Shown: positions 49,645 to 59,833, counted from the first letter of the stretch. The stretch: 64,000 nucleotides of DNA from Gluconobacter roseus NBRC 3990 (GCF_006538885.1 NZ_BJLY01000004.1:124001-188000); one strand, 5' to 3'. Program-made: numbers and translations. Notes: generated by a model not told the origin, from the sequence alone.

Positions 49645-50096
49645 GCCGTATGCTCGTGGACAAGGATGCCATTCGGGCATTGGCCGATATTCTGACGGAA
49701 ACCGGCCTGACCGAAATCGAGATTTCCGAAGCTGACAGCCGGATCCGCGTGGCCCGCAATGTGAGCGTGGTCCAGGCTGCTGCCCCGGCACCTGCTGCCG
49801 CAGCTCCGGCAGCTCCTGCAGCACCGGCTCCTGTCGCTGCTCCGGTTGATCCGGCAAAGCATCCGGGTATGGTTCCGAGTCCAATGGTTGGCGTGGCCTA
49901 CCTGACGCCGGATCCGGCTTCTCCGCCGTTCGCTGTTGAAGGCCAGCCGGTTGCTGCCGGTCAGACGATCATGCTCATCGAAGCCATGAAGACCTTCAAC
50001 CAGATCAAGGCGCCGCGCGCCGGTACGCTGACAAAGTTCCTGGTCGAGTCCGGTCAGCCGGTCGAGTTCGGCGAAGCTCTGGCGATCATCGAGTAA
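49641..50096 (+). CDS. accB: Biotin carboxyl carrier protein of acetyl-CoA carboxylase
   Basis: A 151-aa BCCP. An N-terminal helical part ([19 protein letters not shown]) is followed by a mobile Ala/Pro linker at about residues 50-70, then the biotinyl domain. The biotin-accepting lysine is in [10 protein letters not shown]; the usual EAMKMMN reads EAMKTFN here. The thumb region and C terminus ([10 protein letters not shown]) are complete. The ATG at 49641 overlaps the aroQ stop. The stop codon overlaps the accC start by one base. Confidence 0.96.
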   Translation: MSRMLVDKDAIRALADILTETGLTEIEISEADSRIRVARNVSVVQAAAPAPAAAAPAAPAAPAPVAAPVDPAKHPGMVPSPMVGVAYLTPDPASPPFAVEGQPVAAGQTIMLIEAMKTFNQIKAPRAGTLTKFLVESGQPVEFGEALAIIE

Positions 50097-51448
50097 TGAT
50101 TTCCAAGGTCCTCATTGCCAACCGGGGTGAGATCGCGCTGCGTATCCAGCGCGCCTGCCGCGAGATGGGCATCAAAACCGTTGCCGTGCATTCGACGGCT
50201 GACGCCGATGCAATGCATGTGCGTCTTGCCGATGAAGCCGTCTGCATCGGTCCGCCAAGCGCACGCGACTCCTATCTGAACGTGGCTGCCATTCTCTCGG
50301 CCGCGACGATCACGGGCGCTGACGCCATTCATCCGGGCTACGGCTTCCTGTCGGAAAATGCCGAATTCGCCGAGACCGTGGAAGAACATGGTCTGGCATT
50401 CATCGGCCCGACGGCGGAGCACATCCGCACGATGGGCGACAAGATCACGGCCAAGACGACCATGCGTGCGCTCGGTGTGCCGCTGGTTCCAGGTTCTGAC
50501 GGCGCCCTGCCGGATCTGCAGGCCGCCCGCGAAGTGGCCGAGAAGGTCGGTTATCCGGTCCTGATCAAGGCGGCCGCCGGTGGCGGTGGACGCGGGATGA
50601 AGGTGGCGCAGACCGCTGACGATATCGAGGAAGCCTGGTCGGTGGCTCGTGCGGAAGCCCGTGCAGCCTTCGGCAATGACGAGGTCTATCTCGAAAAGTA
50701 CATGAACCGCCCGCGTCATATCGAGCTTCAGGTCCTCGGTGATGCGCATGGCAATGTCGTACATTTCGGTGAGCGTGACTGTTCGCTCCAGCGCCGTCAC
50801 CAGAAGCTTCTGGAAGAGGCCGGTTCTCCCGCTTTGACGGATGCCGAGCGTGAGGAAATCGGCCGCACCGCGACCGAGGCCCTGTCGCGGATGGGCTACC
50901 GCAACGCGGGGACGCTCGAGTTCTTGTATCAGGACGGCCAGTTCTGCTTCATCGAGATGAACACGCGTCTTCAGGTCGAGCATCCGGTGACGGAGATGGT
51001 CTGCAACGTGGATCTCGTGCGCGAGCAGATCCGCATCGCATCCGGTGAGCCGCTTGGTTACACGCAGGCTGACGTCAAGATGTCCGGCCATGCGATCGAG
51101 TGCCGTATCAACGCCGAAGATCCGGAAACCTTCATGCCGAGCCCCGGCACGATCAAGGTGTTCCATGCTCCAGGTGGGCTGGGTGTCCGCATGGACAGCG
51201 CCATTTACGTTGGCTATCGCATCCCGCCTTATTACGATAGCATGATCGCCAAGCTGATCGTCCACGCTCCGACCCGCGCCGAGGCCATCGCCCGTATGCA
51301 GCGTGCCTTGGACGAATGCGTGGTTGACGGTGTGAAGACGGTCATTCCGCTGCATCAGAAGATTCTGGCGGACCCGTCTTTCCAGAAGGGGGATTATACG
51401 ATCCACTGGCTGGAGAACTTTGTCGCTGCCCAGCAGGCAGGGAAATAA
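50096..51448 (+). CDS. accC: Biotin carboxylase subunit of acetyl-CoA carboxylase
   Basis: A 450-aa ATP-grasp enzyme that carboxylates the biotin of AccB, the first committed step of fatty-acid synthesis. Motifs: [35 protein letters not shown], the ATP loop [46 protein letters not shown], and the active-site Arg in the same stretch. Length is typical. The gene is co-translated with accB (TAATG overlap). Confidence 0.98.
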   Translation: MISKVLIANRGEIALRIQRACREMGIKTVAVHSTADADAMHVRLADEAVCIGPPSARDSYLNVAAILSAATITGADAIHPGYGFLSENAEFAETVEEHGLAFIGPTAEHIRTMGDKITAKTTMRALGVPLVPGSDGALPDLQAAREVAEKVGYPVLIKAAAGGGGRGMKVAQTADDIEEAWSVARAEARAAFGNDEVYLEKYMNRPRHIELQVLGDAHGNVVHFGERDCSLQRRHQKLLEEAGSPALTDAEREEIGRTATEALSRMGYRNAGTLEFLYQDGQFCFIEMNTRLQVEHPVTEMVCNVDLVREQIRIASGEPLGYTQADVKMSGHAIECRINAEDPETFMPSPGTIKVFHAPGGLGVRMDSAIYVGYRIPPYYDSMIAKLIVHAPTRAEAIARMQRALDECVVDGVKTVIPLHQKILADPSFQKGDYTIHWLENFVAAQQAGK

Positions 51449-51462
51449 CCCGGAGTCAGTCC

Positions 51463-52032
51463 ATGAGTTATGCAGAAACCATTATTCTCGATGTCCGCAT
51501 CGGACAGGTGCCGAAAGTGGTTTCTGCGCTCTCGGGGCGTGAGGGTGTTGCTGTCTGGACGAGCGAAATCGGTGTCCTGAACCGGGTTATCCTGTTCCGG
51601 ACGGCCGAGACCTATGCAGCACTTCTGGATGGTCGCCCGGATCTGCTTACGGCGATACCGGAAGACGCTGTTCAGACAGTTGACGTGACAGGCTGGCGTA
51701 TTATTTCGCCTCTGCTGCCAGCCGGGGAACATGGCAGCATCTATGAATGGCGCTGCTATGAACTGAAGCTCGGACAGGCCGGGAACGTGGAAGACGCTTT
51801 TGCTGCCGCTGTACCGGGACGGCTTGGACTGTCGCCGTTGCTGTGCGGAATGATCTCGATCGAGGGCACGCCGCGTCTGGCCCATATCTGGCCCTATGCG
51901 GATATGAATGCCCGTCTCGATATCCGTGCGCAGGCTGTGGCCAGCGGTATGTGGCCGCCGAAGATCGGTGGTGGTCTGGTCGCCATGGAAAATGCGATTC
52001 TGCTTCCGGCACAGGGCTCCGCCTGGAGCTGA
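51463..52032 (+). CDS. NIPSNAP-family protein
   Basis: A 189-aa protein with two ferredoxin-like (dimeric alpha-beta barrel) halves. The second half shows the family signature YEWRCYELKLGQAGNVEDAF and a later AHIWPYADMNARLDIRAQAV. NIPSNAP-type proteins have no firmly known catalytic role in bacteria. The gene starts 14 nt after accC and is followed by a strong terminator, so it is very likely the last gene of the aroQ-accB-accC operon. Confidence 0.85.
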   Translation: MSYAETIILDVRIGQVPKVVSALSGREGVAVWTSEIGVLNRVILFRTAETYAALLDGRPDLLTAIPEDAVQTVDVTGWRIISPLLPAGEHGSIYEWRCYELKLGQAGNVEDAFAAAVPGRLGLSPLLCGMISIEGTPRLAHIWPYADMNARLDIRAQAVASGMWPPKIGGGLVAMENAILLPAQGSAWS

Positions 52033-52053
52033 GATATCCTAAGAAACAGGCAC

Positions 52054-52093
52054 AAAAAAAGCGCTGCAGGTCTGACCTGCAGCGCTTTTTTTT
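52054..52093. terminator. Bidirectional rho-independent terminator
   Basis: A perfect 12-bp stem (GCGCTGCAGGTC / GACCTGCAGCGC, single-base loop) at 52061-52085, flanked by seven A and eight to nine T. It serves both the acc operon and the convergent yfdX-like gene. Confidence 0.95.
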
Positions 52094-52116
52094 GTCTGAG
52101 GGCAGGGCCTTGAAGA

Positions 52117-52806
52117 TTACTTCGTGGCAGCAGCCGGAGCCGCGGTGGCCGGGGCTTGTGATTCAACTGCGTTCTCGGAAACAAAGATGACTGAATCCAG
52201 AGCCTGGTTCAGCGCATCAACGGCGTCCTGCGGATGATGGCCTTCTGTGAACACAGTCGCACGATAGACCGCACCCTGAACCGGCGTGATGGGCGCAAGA
52301 GCCAGGATGAAGTCGGCATCTTCTCCAACGACCTTCATCGTCTCGGCGGCCTGATCCGTATTGCCGGATTTCATCTGCGCATTGGCCGAGGCCACAGCCG
52401 TCTTCTTTTCGGGTGCGAGGGTTTCATTCACGATGAACTCACCGCCAACCGGGAGCCAGTCAGTCTGGCCCATGACAGGCTGATGGTTTGCCGCAACGGG
52501 ATGCTGCGGAGCAGGGTGAAGATCGCTTTCAGCGGCCTGAAACTTCTTATCGGCCTTTTCAGCAGCGGCGAGACGCTTCTGGGCGTCATACAGCGCTGGG
52601 ATGGCAGCTTCAGTCTTGCCTCCCGTCTGAAGGATGTCGCGGGCGCTCATGATGTCCTGAAAGGCGCGCTGTCCATCAGCAGAAAGATGGTGAAAAGCCC
52701 GGTGTGCCTTGAACTGCTCCCAATGCGAATGAAGTGAAGCGGCACCGGCCAGAGGTGTTGCGCAGAGAAGGGCTGAAATCGCAGCCATGGCAGGAATGAA
52801 TTTCAT
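52117..52806 (-). CDS. YfdX-family periplasmic protein
   Basis: A 229-aa exported protein with signal peptide MKFIPAMAAISALLCATPLAGA, cut near AASLH. The YfdX domain shows FQDIMSARDILQTGGKTEAA, YDAQKRLAAAEKAD, WLPVGGEFIVNE and APITPVQGAVYRATVFTEGHHPQDAVDAL. YfdX in enterobacteria is linked to acid stress, which would suit an acid-producing host, though its molecular role is unknown. An Ala/Pro/Thr-rich tail ends the protein. Confidence 0.85.
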   Translation of the reverse strand: MKFIPAMAAISALLCATPLAGAASLHSHWEQFKAHRAFHHLSADGQRAFQDIMSARDILQTGGKTEAAIPALYDAQKRLAAAEKADKKFQAAESDLHPAPQHPVAANHQPVMGQTDWLPVGGEFIVNETLAPEKKTAVASANAQMKSGNTDQAAETMKVVGEDADFILALAPITPVQGAVYRATVFTEGHHPQDAVDALNQALDSVIFVSENAVESQAPATAAPAAATK

Positions 52807-53218
52807 GATATTGACTCCGTGAATATTCGGTTCTGACTCTCATGGATATTTCATGGAATCAAATCGGGCAAATTACCGATCATTTAGTGACTGTCCGGTC
52901 AACTGACTTGTTTTGTCAGTCACCCTGAAGGATGCGTTTCAGCTCTTTCAGGGAGTAAGCAGGGTTCAGAAAACGGTTATTAACAGAATCAATTCTCATT
53001 GTTGCGTCTAAAATGTGATTTTTGGAACTTAGAAACCGGATCTTGTGAGATTGCGAAACAAAAATGGAGATATCAGGGTTTTCGCTTGCCGGGTGGCTTG
53101 CCCTGCGGAAGGGCATTCCGTATGAACGGTGCCTCAATCACGATACCGTGCCTTGCGCCGGAAAGTCGGCCTTTCCTGAACGCATTGCAGGCATCAGCCG
53201 AGTAGCGAGTATTTCCAG
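52807..53218. other. Gene-free AT-richer gap before edd
   Basis: About 410 bp between divergent yfdX-like and edd genes. It should contain both promoters. CTGAC-TTGTTTT-GTCAG near 52903-52919 is a small hairpin inside a wider GTGACTG...CAGTCAC dyad. A 73-codon minus-strand frame is present but has no support as a gene. No clear HexR- or GntR-type operator was identified. Confidence 0.4.
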
Positions 53219-55066
53219 ATGTCTCTGAATCCCGTCGTCGAGAGCGTGACTGCCCGTATCATCGAGCGTTCGAAAGTCTCCCGTCGCCGGTATCTCGCCC
53301 TGATGGAGCGCAACCGCGCCAAGGGTGTGCTCCGGCCCAAGCTGGCCTGCGGTAATCTGGCTCATGCCATTGCAGCGTCAAGCCCCGACAAGCCGGATCT
53401 GATGCGTCCCACCGGGACCAATATCGGCGTCATCACGACGTATAACGACATGCTTTCGGCGCATCAGCCCTATGGCCGCTATCCCGAGCAGATCAAGCTG
53501 TTCGCCCGTGAAGTCGGTGCGACGGCTCAGGTCGCGGGTGGTGCGCCGGCCATGTGTGACGGTGTGACGCAGGGTCAGGAGGGCATGGAGCTTTCCCTGT
53601 TCTCCCGTGATGTAATTGCCATGTCCACGGCAGTCGGGCTGAGCCACGGCATGTTCGAAGGCGTGGCGCTGCTGGGTATCTGCGACAAGATCGTGCCGGG
53701 CCTTCTGATGGGCGCGCTGCGCTTCGGCCATCTCCCGGCCATGCTGATCCCGGCAGGCCCGATGCCGTCTGGTCTGCCGAACAAGGAAAAGCAGCGTATC
53801 CGCCAGCTCTATGTGCAGGGCAAGGTCGGTCAGGACGAACTGATGGAAGCGGAAAACGCCTCCTATCACAGCCCGGGTACCTGCACGTTCTATGGCACGG
53901 CCAATACGAACCAGATGATGGTCGAGATCATGGGCCTGATGATGCCGGACTCGGCCTTCATCAATCCCAACACGAAGCTGCGTCAGGCCATGACGCGCTC
54001 GGGCATCCATCGTCTGGTGGAAATCGGCCTGAACGGCGAAGATGTGCGCCCGCTGGCCCATTGCGTGGACGAAAAGGCCATCGTGAACGCGGCAGTGGGC
54101 CTTCTGGCAACAGGTGGTTCAACCAACCATTCAATCCATCTTCCGGCCATTGCCCGTGCCGCCGGTATCCTGATCGACTGGGAAGACATCAGCCGCTTGT
54201 CCTCTGCGGTTCCGCTGATCACCCGTGTTTATCCGAGCGGTTCCGAAGACGTGAACGCGTTCAACCGCGTGGGTGGCATGCCGACCGTGATCGCCGAATT
54301 GACGCGCGCCGGGATGCTGCACAAGGACATCCTGACGGTTTCGCGTGGCGGTTTCTCCGATTACGCCCGCCGGGCCTCGCTTGAAGGTGATGAGCTCGTC
54401 TACAGCCATGCAAAGCCATCCACGGACACCGATATTCTGCGCGATGTTGCTACGCCTTTCCGTCCGGATGGTGGCATGCGCCTGATGACGGGCAATCTGG
54501 GCCGCGCGATCTACAAGAGCAGCGCTATTGCGGTCGAGCATCTGACAGTGGAAGCGCCTGCGCGGGTCTTCCAGGACCAGCATGACGTCATCACGGCCTA
54601 TCAGAACGGTGAGCTGGAGCGCGATGTTGTCGTGGTCGTGCGTTTTCAGGGGCCGGAAGCCAACGGGATGCCGGAACTGCACAAGCTGACCCCGACGCTG
54701 GGTGTGCTTCAGGATCGCGGCTTCAAGGTGGCTCTGCTCACGGATGGACGCATGTCCGGTGCGAGCGGCAAGGTGCCGGCCGCCATTCATGTTGGCCCCG
54801 AGGCGCAGGTTGGCGGACCGATCGCCCGCGTGCGGGATGGTGACATGATCCGCGTCTGCGCCGTGACGGGACAGATCGAGGTTCTGGTAGATGCCGCCGA
54901 GTGGGAGAGCCGCAAGCCGGTTGCCCCGCCACTCCCGGCATTGGGAACGGGCCGCGAACTGTTCGCGCTGATGCGTTCGGTGCATGATCCGGCCGAAGCT
55001 GGCGGATCCGCGATGCTAGCCCAGATGGATCGCGTGATCGAAGCCGTTGGCGACGACATTCACTAA
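53219..55066 (+). CDS. edd: Phosphogluconate dehydratase (Entner-Doudoroff)
   Basis: Converts 6-phosphogluconate to KDPG. A 615-aa IlvD/Edd-family iron-sulfur enzyme. Motifs: GVITTYNDMLSAHQPYGRYPE, GGAPAMCDGVTQGQEGMELS, LLGICDKIVPGLLMG, GTCTFYGTANTNQMMVE with the cluster cysteine, ATGGSTNHSIHLPAIA, and the C-terminal DGRMSGASGKVPAAIHVGPE. Cysteines in MCDGVTQG, GICDK and GTCTFYG are the usual cluster ligands. In acetic acid bacteria this pathway matters because glycolysis via phosphofructokinase is usually incomplete. eda follows 12 nt downstream. Confidence 0.97.
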   Translation: MSLNPVVESVTARIIERSKVSRRRYLALMERNRAKGVLRPKLACGNLAHAIAASSPDKPDLMRPTGTNIGVITTYNDMLSAHQPYGRYPEQIKLFAREVGATAQVAGGAPAMCDGVTQGQEGMELSLFSRDVIAMSTAVGLSHGMFEGVALLGICDKIVPGLLMGALRFGHLPAMLIPAGPMPSGLPNKEKQRIRQLYVQGKVGQDELMEAENASYHSPGTCTFYGTANTNQMMVEIMGLMMPDSAFINPNTKLRQAMTRSGIHRLVEIGLNGEDVRPLAHCVDEKAIVNAAVGLLATGGSTNHSIHLPAIARAAGILIDWEDISRLSSAVPLITRVYPSGSEDVNAFNRVGGMPTVIAELTRAGMLHKDILTVSRGGFSDYARRASLEGDELVYSHAKPSTDTDILRDVATPFRPDGGMRLMTGNLGRAIYKSSAIAVEHLTVEAPARVFQDQHDVITAYQNGELERDVVVVVRFQGPEANGMPELHKLTPTLGVLQDRGFKVALLTDGRMSGASGKVPAAIHVGPEAQVGGPIARVRDGDMIRVCAVTGQIEVLVDAAEWESRKPVAPPLPALGTGRELFALMRSVHDPAEAGGSAMLAQMDRVIEAVGDDIH

Positions 55067-55078
55067 GGAAGAGTTCTG

Positions 55079-55702
55079 ATGATCGACACTGCCAAACTCG
55101 ATGCCGTCATGAGCCGCTGTCCGGTCATGCCGGTGCTGGTGGTCAATGACGTGGCGCTGGCCCGTCCGATGGCTGAAGCACTGGTCGCCGGTGGCCTGTC
55201 CACGCTGGAAGTCACGCTGCGCACACCCTGTGCCCTGGAAGTCATTCAGGAGATGTCGAAAGTGCCGGGTGCGCTTGTCGGTGCCGGTACGGTTCTGAAT
55301 CCGTCTGACATGGACCGCGCCGTGAAGGCCGGTGCCCGCTTTATCGTCAGTCCGGGTCTGACCGAGGCGCTGGCGAAGGCCTCCGTCGAGCATGACGTTC
55401 CGTTCCTGCCGGGTGTGGCCAATGCAGGTGACATCATGCGCGGTCTTGATCTGGGCCTGTCACGCTTCAAGTTCTTCCCGGCCGTGACGAATGGCGGCAT
55501 TCCGGCACTCAAGAGCCTCGCAAGTGTTTTCGGCAGCAATGTCCGTTTCTGCTCCACGGGCGGCATTACGGAGGAGAGCGCACCGGACTGGCTCGCCCTT
55601 CCATCTGTCGCCTGCGTCGGTGGGTCGTGGGTTACGGCGGGAACGTTTGATGCGGACAAGGTCCGTCAGCGCGCGACGGCGGCAGCCCTGCTGAAGGTCT
55701 GA
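55079..55702 (+). CDS. eda: KDPG aldolase (2-keto-3-deoxy-6-phosphogluconate aldolase)
   Basis: Splits KDPG to pyruvate and glyceraldehyde-3-phosphate. A 207-aa trimeric class I aldolase. Catalytic Glu is in TLEVTLRT, the Schiff-base Lys in GLSRFKFFPA, and the phosphate site in CSTGGITEESAPDWL. AGGAAGAG precedes the ATG. It forms the operon edd-eda and completes the Entner-Doudoroff branch. Confidence 0.97.
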   Translation: MIDTAKLDAVMSRCPVMPVLVVNDVALARPMAEALVAGGLSTLEVTLRTPCALEVIQEMSKVPGALVGAGTVLNPSDMDRAVKAGARFIVSPGLTEALAKASVEHDVPFLPGVANAGDIMRGLDLGLSRFKFFPAVTNGGIPALKSLASVFGSNVRFCSTGGITEESAPDWLALPSVACVGGSWVTAGTFDADKVRQRATAAALLKV

Positions 55703-55825
55703 GCGGGCTGTCTGTGGCCTGATCCGGAAAAGCATCACACGGATGCCTGCATAATGTTGCGGCATCCGTGAACGTTTTGTGAACAAATGGTTTGCGAGAC
55801 GTGCTGAACCGGATCATAAGGGCGC

Positions 55826-56389
55826 GTGACTGGACGTTCCCATCTGCTGATCGGCGGCTTTGCCGTGCTGTGCGCCATGCGCTGGCATGTACTGTCGCCC
55901 GAACCGTTTTCCATCTGCACAGGTCTGCTGGGTAGCCTGCTGCCAGATCTCGATACCGAGCGCTCCATGCTCGGCAGCCGGCTCAAGTTTCTCTCCCGTT
56001 TTCTGGCAAAGGCCTTTGGCCATCGCGGTCTGACCCATTCCGGGGTAATGCTGCTGGTAGCTGCCGCCATCATCAATGGCCTGATGGGGCCTGAAAGCCT
56101 GCATGGCCCCTGGGGTGCGCTCCTGCTGGGCGCCGCGACTCATATTGCCGTTGACCTCCCGACAGGCGGCTGCCAGTTGCTGGCTCCCCTCAGCCGTTCG
56201 CGACTCTCGCTCTGGCCCTATGTCCGGACTGGCGGGATCGGGGAAATCATGCTTCTTGTGCCCATCCTCTGCCTGCTGGGCTGGGCAGGATTTTCCGGAA
56301 ATGGCCCCCTTCCGGGTCATGTTCCTCCCGCTGCGCATCACTCGCGGTTGCGCGGACATGTTTTGAAGGATATTTCATTCTCATCATGA
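55826..56389 (+). CDS. YdjM-like (DUF457) membrane metal-dependent hydrolase family protein
   Basis: A 187-aa membrane protein with about four hydrophobic segments. The His/Asp pattern [28 protein letters not shown] and [10 protein letters not shown] fits the YdjM/DUF457 family, whose conserved HxH/D residues suggest a metal site in the membrane. The start is a GTG at 55826. The stop overlaps the purH start as ATGA. Function is not established. Confidence 0.8.
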   Translation: MTGRSHLLIGGFAVLCAMRWHVLSPEPFSICTGLLGSLLPDLDTERSMLGSRLKFLSRFLAKAFGHRGLTHSGVMLLVAAAIINGLMGPESLHGPWGALLLGAATHIAVDLPTGGCQLLAPLSRSRLSLWPYVRTGGIGEIMLLVPILCLLGWAGFSGNGPLPGHVPPAAHHSRLRGHVLKDISFSS

Positions 56390-57963
56390 CTGAGACCCGA
56401 CTCCCCGTCCGTCGCGCCCTCCTCTCCGTTTCTGACAAGACGGGACTGATCGAACTGGGGCGTGCGCTCGCCGCCCACGGTGCGGAACTGCTTTCGACGG
56501 GAGGGTCCGCAAAGGCTCTTCGTGAAGCGGGTCTGACAGTCAAGGATGTCTCCGAGCATACCGGTTTTCCGGAAATTCTGGATGGCCGGGTCAAGACCCT
56601 CGTTCCGCAGGTCCATGGCGGCATCCTGGGGCGTCGCGATCTTCCCGCCCATGTCGCGCAGATGGCCGAGCACAATATTGCGCCGATCGATCTGGTCTGT
56701 GTGAACCTCTATCCGTTCGCCGCAACAGTGGCATCGGGCGCCGGGGACGAGGATTGCATCGAGAACATCGACATCGGTGGTCCGGCCATGATCCGCGCCG
56801 CGGCGAAGAATTTCGATCATGTGGCGATCCTGACGGACCCCCAGCAATATGCCGCGGTCATCGCATCGCTGGAGCAGGGGGGAACGGTTCTGGCCGAACG
56901 TCGCAACTACGCGGCTTCCGCCTATGCTCATACCGCCGCTTACGACAGCATGATTTCACGCTGGTTCGCCAAACAGGCCGGTGAGATCCTGCCTCCCGTC
57001 CTGACCCTGAGCGGCACCCGCGATGATCTGCTGCGCTATGGTGAAAACCCGCATCAGAAGGCGGCTTTCTATCGTGACGGAAGCCAGCGTTCGGGTGTGG
57101 CGACAGCCCGCCAGCTTCAGGGCAAGGCGCTGAGCTATAACAACATCAATGACACCGATGCGGCGTTCGAAGCAGTTGCCGAGTTCGATGACCCAACAGT
57201 CGTGATCGTCAAGCACGCCAACCCCTGTGGCGTGGCGTCGGCTGCAAGTCTGGAACAGGCCTGGATCGCGGCCCTGCGCTGCGATCCGGTTTCAGCCTTT
57301 GGTGGGATCGTGGCGGTCAACCGCACGCTGAATGGCGCAACGGCGCAGAGGATCAGCAAGATCTTCACGGAAGTGATCGTTGCACCGGACGCTGATGCCG
57401 AAGCGATCGAGGTCCTTTCCCGCAAAAAGAACCTGCGTCTTCTGCTGACGGAAGGCATGCCGGACCCGGCAGCCGAGGGGCTGGCATTCCGCTCCGTTGC
57501 CGGTGGCTTTCTGGCGCAGAGCCGCGATGCAGGCCGTGTGACGGAAGCCGACCTCAAGGTCGTGACCAAACGCGCGCCGACGGCACAGGAAATGAAGGAT
57601 CTGCTGTTCGCTTTCCGTGTCGCCAAACATGTGAAATCCAACGCTGTCATCTATGTCCGCAATGGTGCCACTGTCGGGATTGGCGCCGGACAGATGTCCC
57701 GCGTGGACAGTGCACGGATCGCGGCACGCAAGAGCGAGGATGCCGCAAAGGAAGCCGGTGAGAACGCGCCTCTGACAACAGGGTCGGTTGCCGCTTCTGA
57801 CGCATTCTTTCCCTTCGCTGACGGTCTTGAGAGCGTTGTCGCAGCAGGAGCCGTGGCTGTGATCCAGCCGGGTGGTTCCATTCGCGATCAGGAGGTGATC
57901 GACGCGGCGGATGCTGCCGGGATCGCCATGGTATTCACCGGCATGAGGCATTTCCGACATTGA
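56386..57963 (+). CDS. purH: Bifunctional AICAR transformylase / IMP cyclohydrolase PurH
   Basis: Last two steps of de novo purine synthesis, 525 aa. The N-terminal MGS-like IMP cyclohydrolase domain ([39 protein letters not shown]) is followed by the AICARFT domain with the catalytic [19 protein letters not shown], and FFPFADGLE near the end. It also recycles AICAR produced by HisF in the histidine pathway. The stop overlaps the next start as TTGA. Confidence 0.97.
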   Translation: MTETRLPVRRALLSVSDKTGLIELGRALAAHGAELLSTGGSAKALREAGLTVKDVSEHTGFPEILDGRVKTLVPQVHGGILGRRDLPAHVAQMAEHNIAPIDLVCVNLYPFAATVASGAGDEDCIENIDIGGPAMIRAAAKNFDHVAILTDPQQYAAVIASLEQGGTVLAERRNYAASAYAHTAAYDSMISRWFAKQAGEILPPVLTLSGTRDDLLRYGENPHQKAAFYRDGSQRSGVATARQLQGKALSYNNINDTDAAFEAVAEFDDPTVVIVKHANPCGVASAASLEQAWIAALRCDPVSAFGGIVAVNRTLNGATAQRISKIFTEVIVAPDADAEAIEVLSRKKNLRLLLTEGMPDPAAEGLAFRSVAGGFLAQSRDAGRVTEADLKVVTKRAPTAQEMKDLLFAFRVAKHVKSNAVIYVRNGATVGIGAGQMSRVDSARIAARKSEDAAKEAGENAPLTTGSVAASDAFFPFADGLESVVAAGAVAVIQPGGSIRDQEVIDAADAAGIAMVFTGMRHFRH

Positions 57964-58310
57964 AAAAGCTTGCTTTCGCCAGTCTGGCCCTGGCGCTGTC
58001 CGTCTCCGCAGCTCAAGCTGCGCCCTGCACCTATGATATGTCTCCACTTCCCGTGGTGCAGGGAATCGTTTCCGGTATCACGCCGACCGGCGTGAAGCTG
58101 CGCGATGGCACGACTGTCATTCTTCCGGATGAATTTCTGGCAGTCGTTCGGCTGAACCAGAAACTCGCCGTGAGGGGGCTGGTTTCGACGGCAACCCATA
58201 CGGTTCAGGCTTTGGCGCTGGAAGCCAATCCTCCTGTCTGTCCAAGCGCCCCGACAATCCCCCGAGGGCCGTTTGCAGGCTCTCCGGCCTATGACGCGAT
58301 CCATCCCTAA
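57960..58310 (+). CDS. Small secreted protein of unknown function
   Basis: A 116-aa protein with a clear signal peptide ([20 protein letters not shown], cut before APCTYD). The mature part is ~95 aa and beta-rich ([20 protein letters not shown]), reminiscent of small OB/SH3-like periplasmic domains. The start is a TTG overlapping the purH stop (TTGA), so it is co-translated with purH, though no functional link is evident. Confidence 0.7.
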   Translation: MKKLAFASLALALSVSAAQAAPCTYDMSPLPVVQGIVSGITPTGVKLRDGTTVILPDEFLAVVRLNQKLAVRGLVSTATHTVQALALEANPPVCPSAPTIPRGPFAGSPAYDAIHP

Positions 58311-58330
58311 GATCGTCTGCACGGTTGCCA

Positions 58331-58420
58331 CGGCCGTTATGCGGCCGGATAGCTGAATCTATTCAGCCAGATAAGGGCACAGAAAACCTTTTGCCGGGTT
58401 TTTCTGTGTCCTTATCTGGC
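58331..58420. terminator. Three successive hairpins between purH unit and flagellar operon
   Basis: CGGCCG-TTATG-CGGCCG at 58331-58347, GCTGAAT-CT-ATTCAGC at 58352-58367, then a very long stem from 58366 to 58420 (left arm GCCAGATAAGGGCACAGAAA, right arm TTTCTGTGTCCTTATCTGGC) with one mismatch and a ~10-nt loop. The last one probably ends transcription. Its length is unusual for a simple terminator. Confidence 0.7.
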
Positions 58421-58504
58421 GGAAGAGCTAAACGCTTTCTTTACAATTTTTGTGCCAAGAAAAGCTCGGATTTCCCATTCTCTGCGGGGCCGGAGGCGCA
58501 TTTC

Positions 58505-59833
58505 TTGTCACATGTCACGACATCCGCAGTTGTATCAACGGCTGGGTTGACCCGCGGTGAAATCTCACCCCAGACGCAGTCAGCGTCGAATGAGCGCTTT
58601 CAGGATTTTTTAAAGAGCTACGAGCATGAGCAGGCGCGTGCTCATGCAGAAGTTGCCCAGAAAACAACAGCGAACAACTCCTCTGCGACCAAGACACCTG
58701 CAGCGGATAACAGTTCTGCGAATCAGTCTCCTAAAACACAATCCGCAGTTCAGCCGGCAAAGTCTGTGGCACAGGAAGCAGTAGATTCTGCTTCCGTACG
58801 CCGGAATACGCCCGAAAAACAGCCTGCCAGCACTGCAATTGCATCATCTGATACGACTCAAAAGAGTGCCAGCGCTCCAAGCGCAAAACAATCACAGGCA
58901 TGCAGTCCGACGACGATATCGCAATCGGCGCCGCAATCACTGAGGGCGGAAAACACCGGCAAGTCCTCGGCAAGCGAGCGTCAGATAAGTCCAGAAGAAC
59001 CAACGCTGTCAGAGAGTACGCCTGAGAGATCTGCAACGCCTTCAAACGCGCCTGATCAGGAAACCCCGAACATCGTTTCTACGCGGCAGGAAGCTTCTGT
59101 TGCACAGGATCAGTTACAGGCAGCCAGTGAACCGCCTGCTGATAGTGTTCCCAGTTTTTCGGATATCAGTGCCAAACAGGCATCTGCACAGAATGACAAG
59201 GTAAGTGAGGCTGGTACGGAAAACCTCTCGGTTACAGACGTCGCAAAAATGCCGGAGCCATTAACGGCGTCAGAGAACACGTCACCTGCGCAAACGGAGA
59301 TTATCTTTGACGAGAACGCTCCTGCTGATCCTTCTCCGGAAGCATCATCTACCGCTCATGCGGAGAATGCGACGGATGCAGCAACCGAAGAAGATCATGT
59401 TTCCCGGCACGATGAGCAACAGCCTTTGCTCTATCAAAAAACCAATGATGGAACGTCAACAACCCACATTGAAATGAATATCGGGAACCATGAAAAGGTT
59501 CATGTGGAAATTGGTGAAACCACGACGAAGGCACACCGGATCCACATCAATACCGATAATCCCGAGGTCTATCAGTCGCTTAGAGACAACCGTGAGAGCT
59601 TGCTCGCGTCGCTGGCCCAGAATTCGGCTCCTATGCCTGATCTGCATGGCACAGCACCGGCTGATATTCAGATCAGTCTTTCAACACCATCGTTTCTTGA
59701 CATGTCGTCAGGTGACAACCGGCAGGGTGGTGGCAGCCATCAGCCAAGTACATCGCAGAATGCGTCGTCAGCCAACGCCAGCACTACAGATAAACGCCGC
59801 ATCCTGCGCGGCGTCATTGATCTCACCGTCTAA
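58505..59833 (+). CDS. fliK: Flagellar hook-length control protein FliK
   Basis: A 442-aa secreted ruler that sets hook length. The long N-terminal region is Ser/Thr/Gln/Ala-rich and of low complexity, as in other FliK proteins. The C-terminal ~120 residues (HIEMNIGNHEKVHVEIGET; HRIHINTDNPEVYQSLRDN; LLASLAQNSA) match the Flg_hook domain. I start at the TTG at 58505, which has GGAGG eight bases upstream; the frame stays open for 60 codons before it without support. It is followed directly by flgD. Confidence 0.82.
   Translation: MSHVTTSAVVSTAGLTRGEISPQTQSASNERFQDFLKSYEHEQARAHAEVAQKTTANNSSATKTPAADNSSANQSPKTQSAVQPAKSVAQEAVDSASVRRNTPEKQPASTAIASSDTTQKSASAPSAKQSQACSPTTISQSAPQSLRAENTGKSSASERQISPEEPTLSESTPERSATPSNAPDQETPNIVSTRQEASVAQDQLQAASEPPADSVPSFSDISAKQASAQNDKVSEAGTENLSVTDVAKMPEPLTASENTSPAQTEIIFDENAPADPSPEASSTAHAENATDAATEEDHVSRHDEQQPLLYQKTNDGTSTTHIEMNIGNHEKVHVEIGETTTKAHRIHINTDNPEVYQSLRDNRESLLASLAQNSAPMPDLHGTAPADIQISLSTPSFLDMSSGDNRQGGGSHQPSTSQNASSANASTTDKRRILRGVIDLTV

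Noticed and set aside
50054-51406. 450-codon minus-strand frame opposite accC
   Set aside because: It mirrors a certain gene in a GC-rich genome; its protein has no recognisable family and shows the Arg/His-rich bias of antisense frames.
52916-53137. 73-codon minus-strand frame before edd
   Set aside because: No ribosome-binding site, motif or neighbour support; it lies in what is probably promoter DNA.
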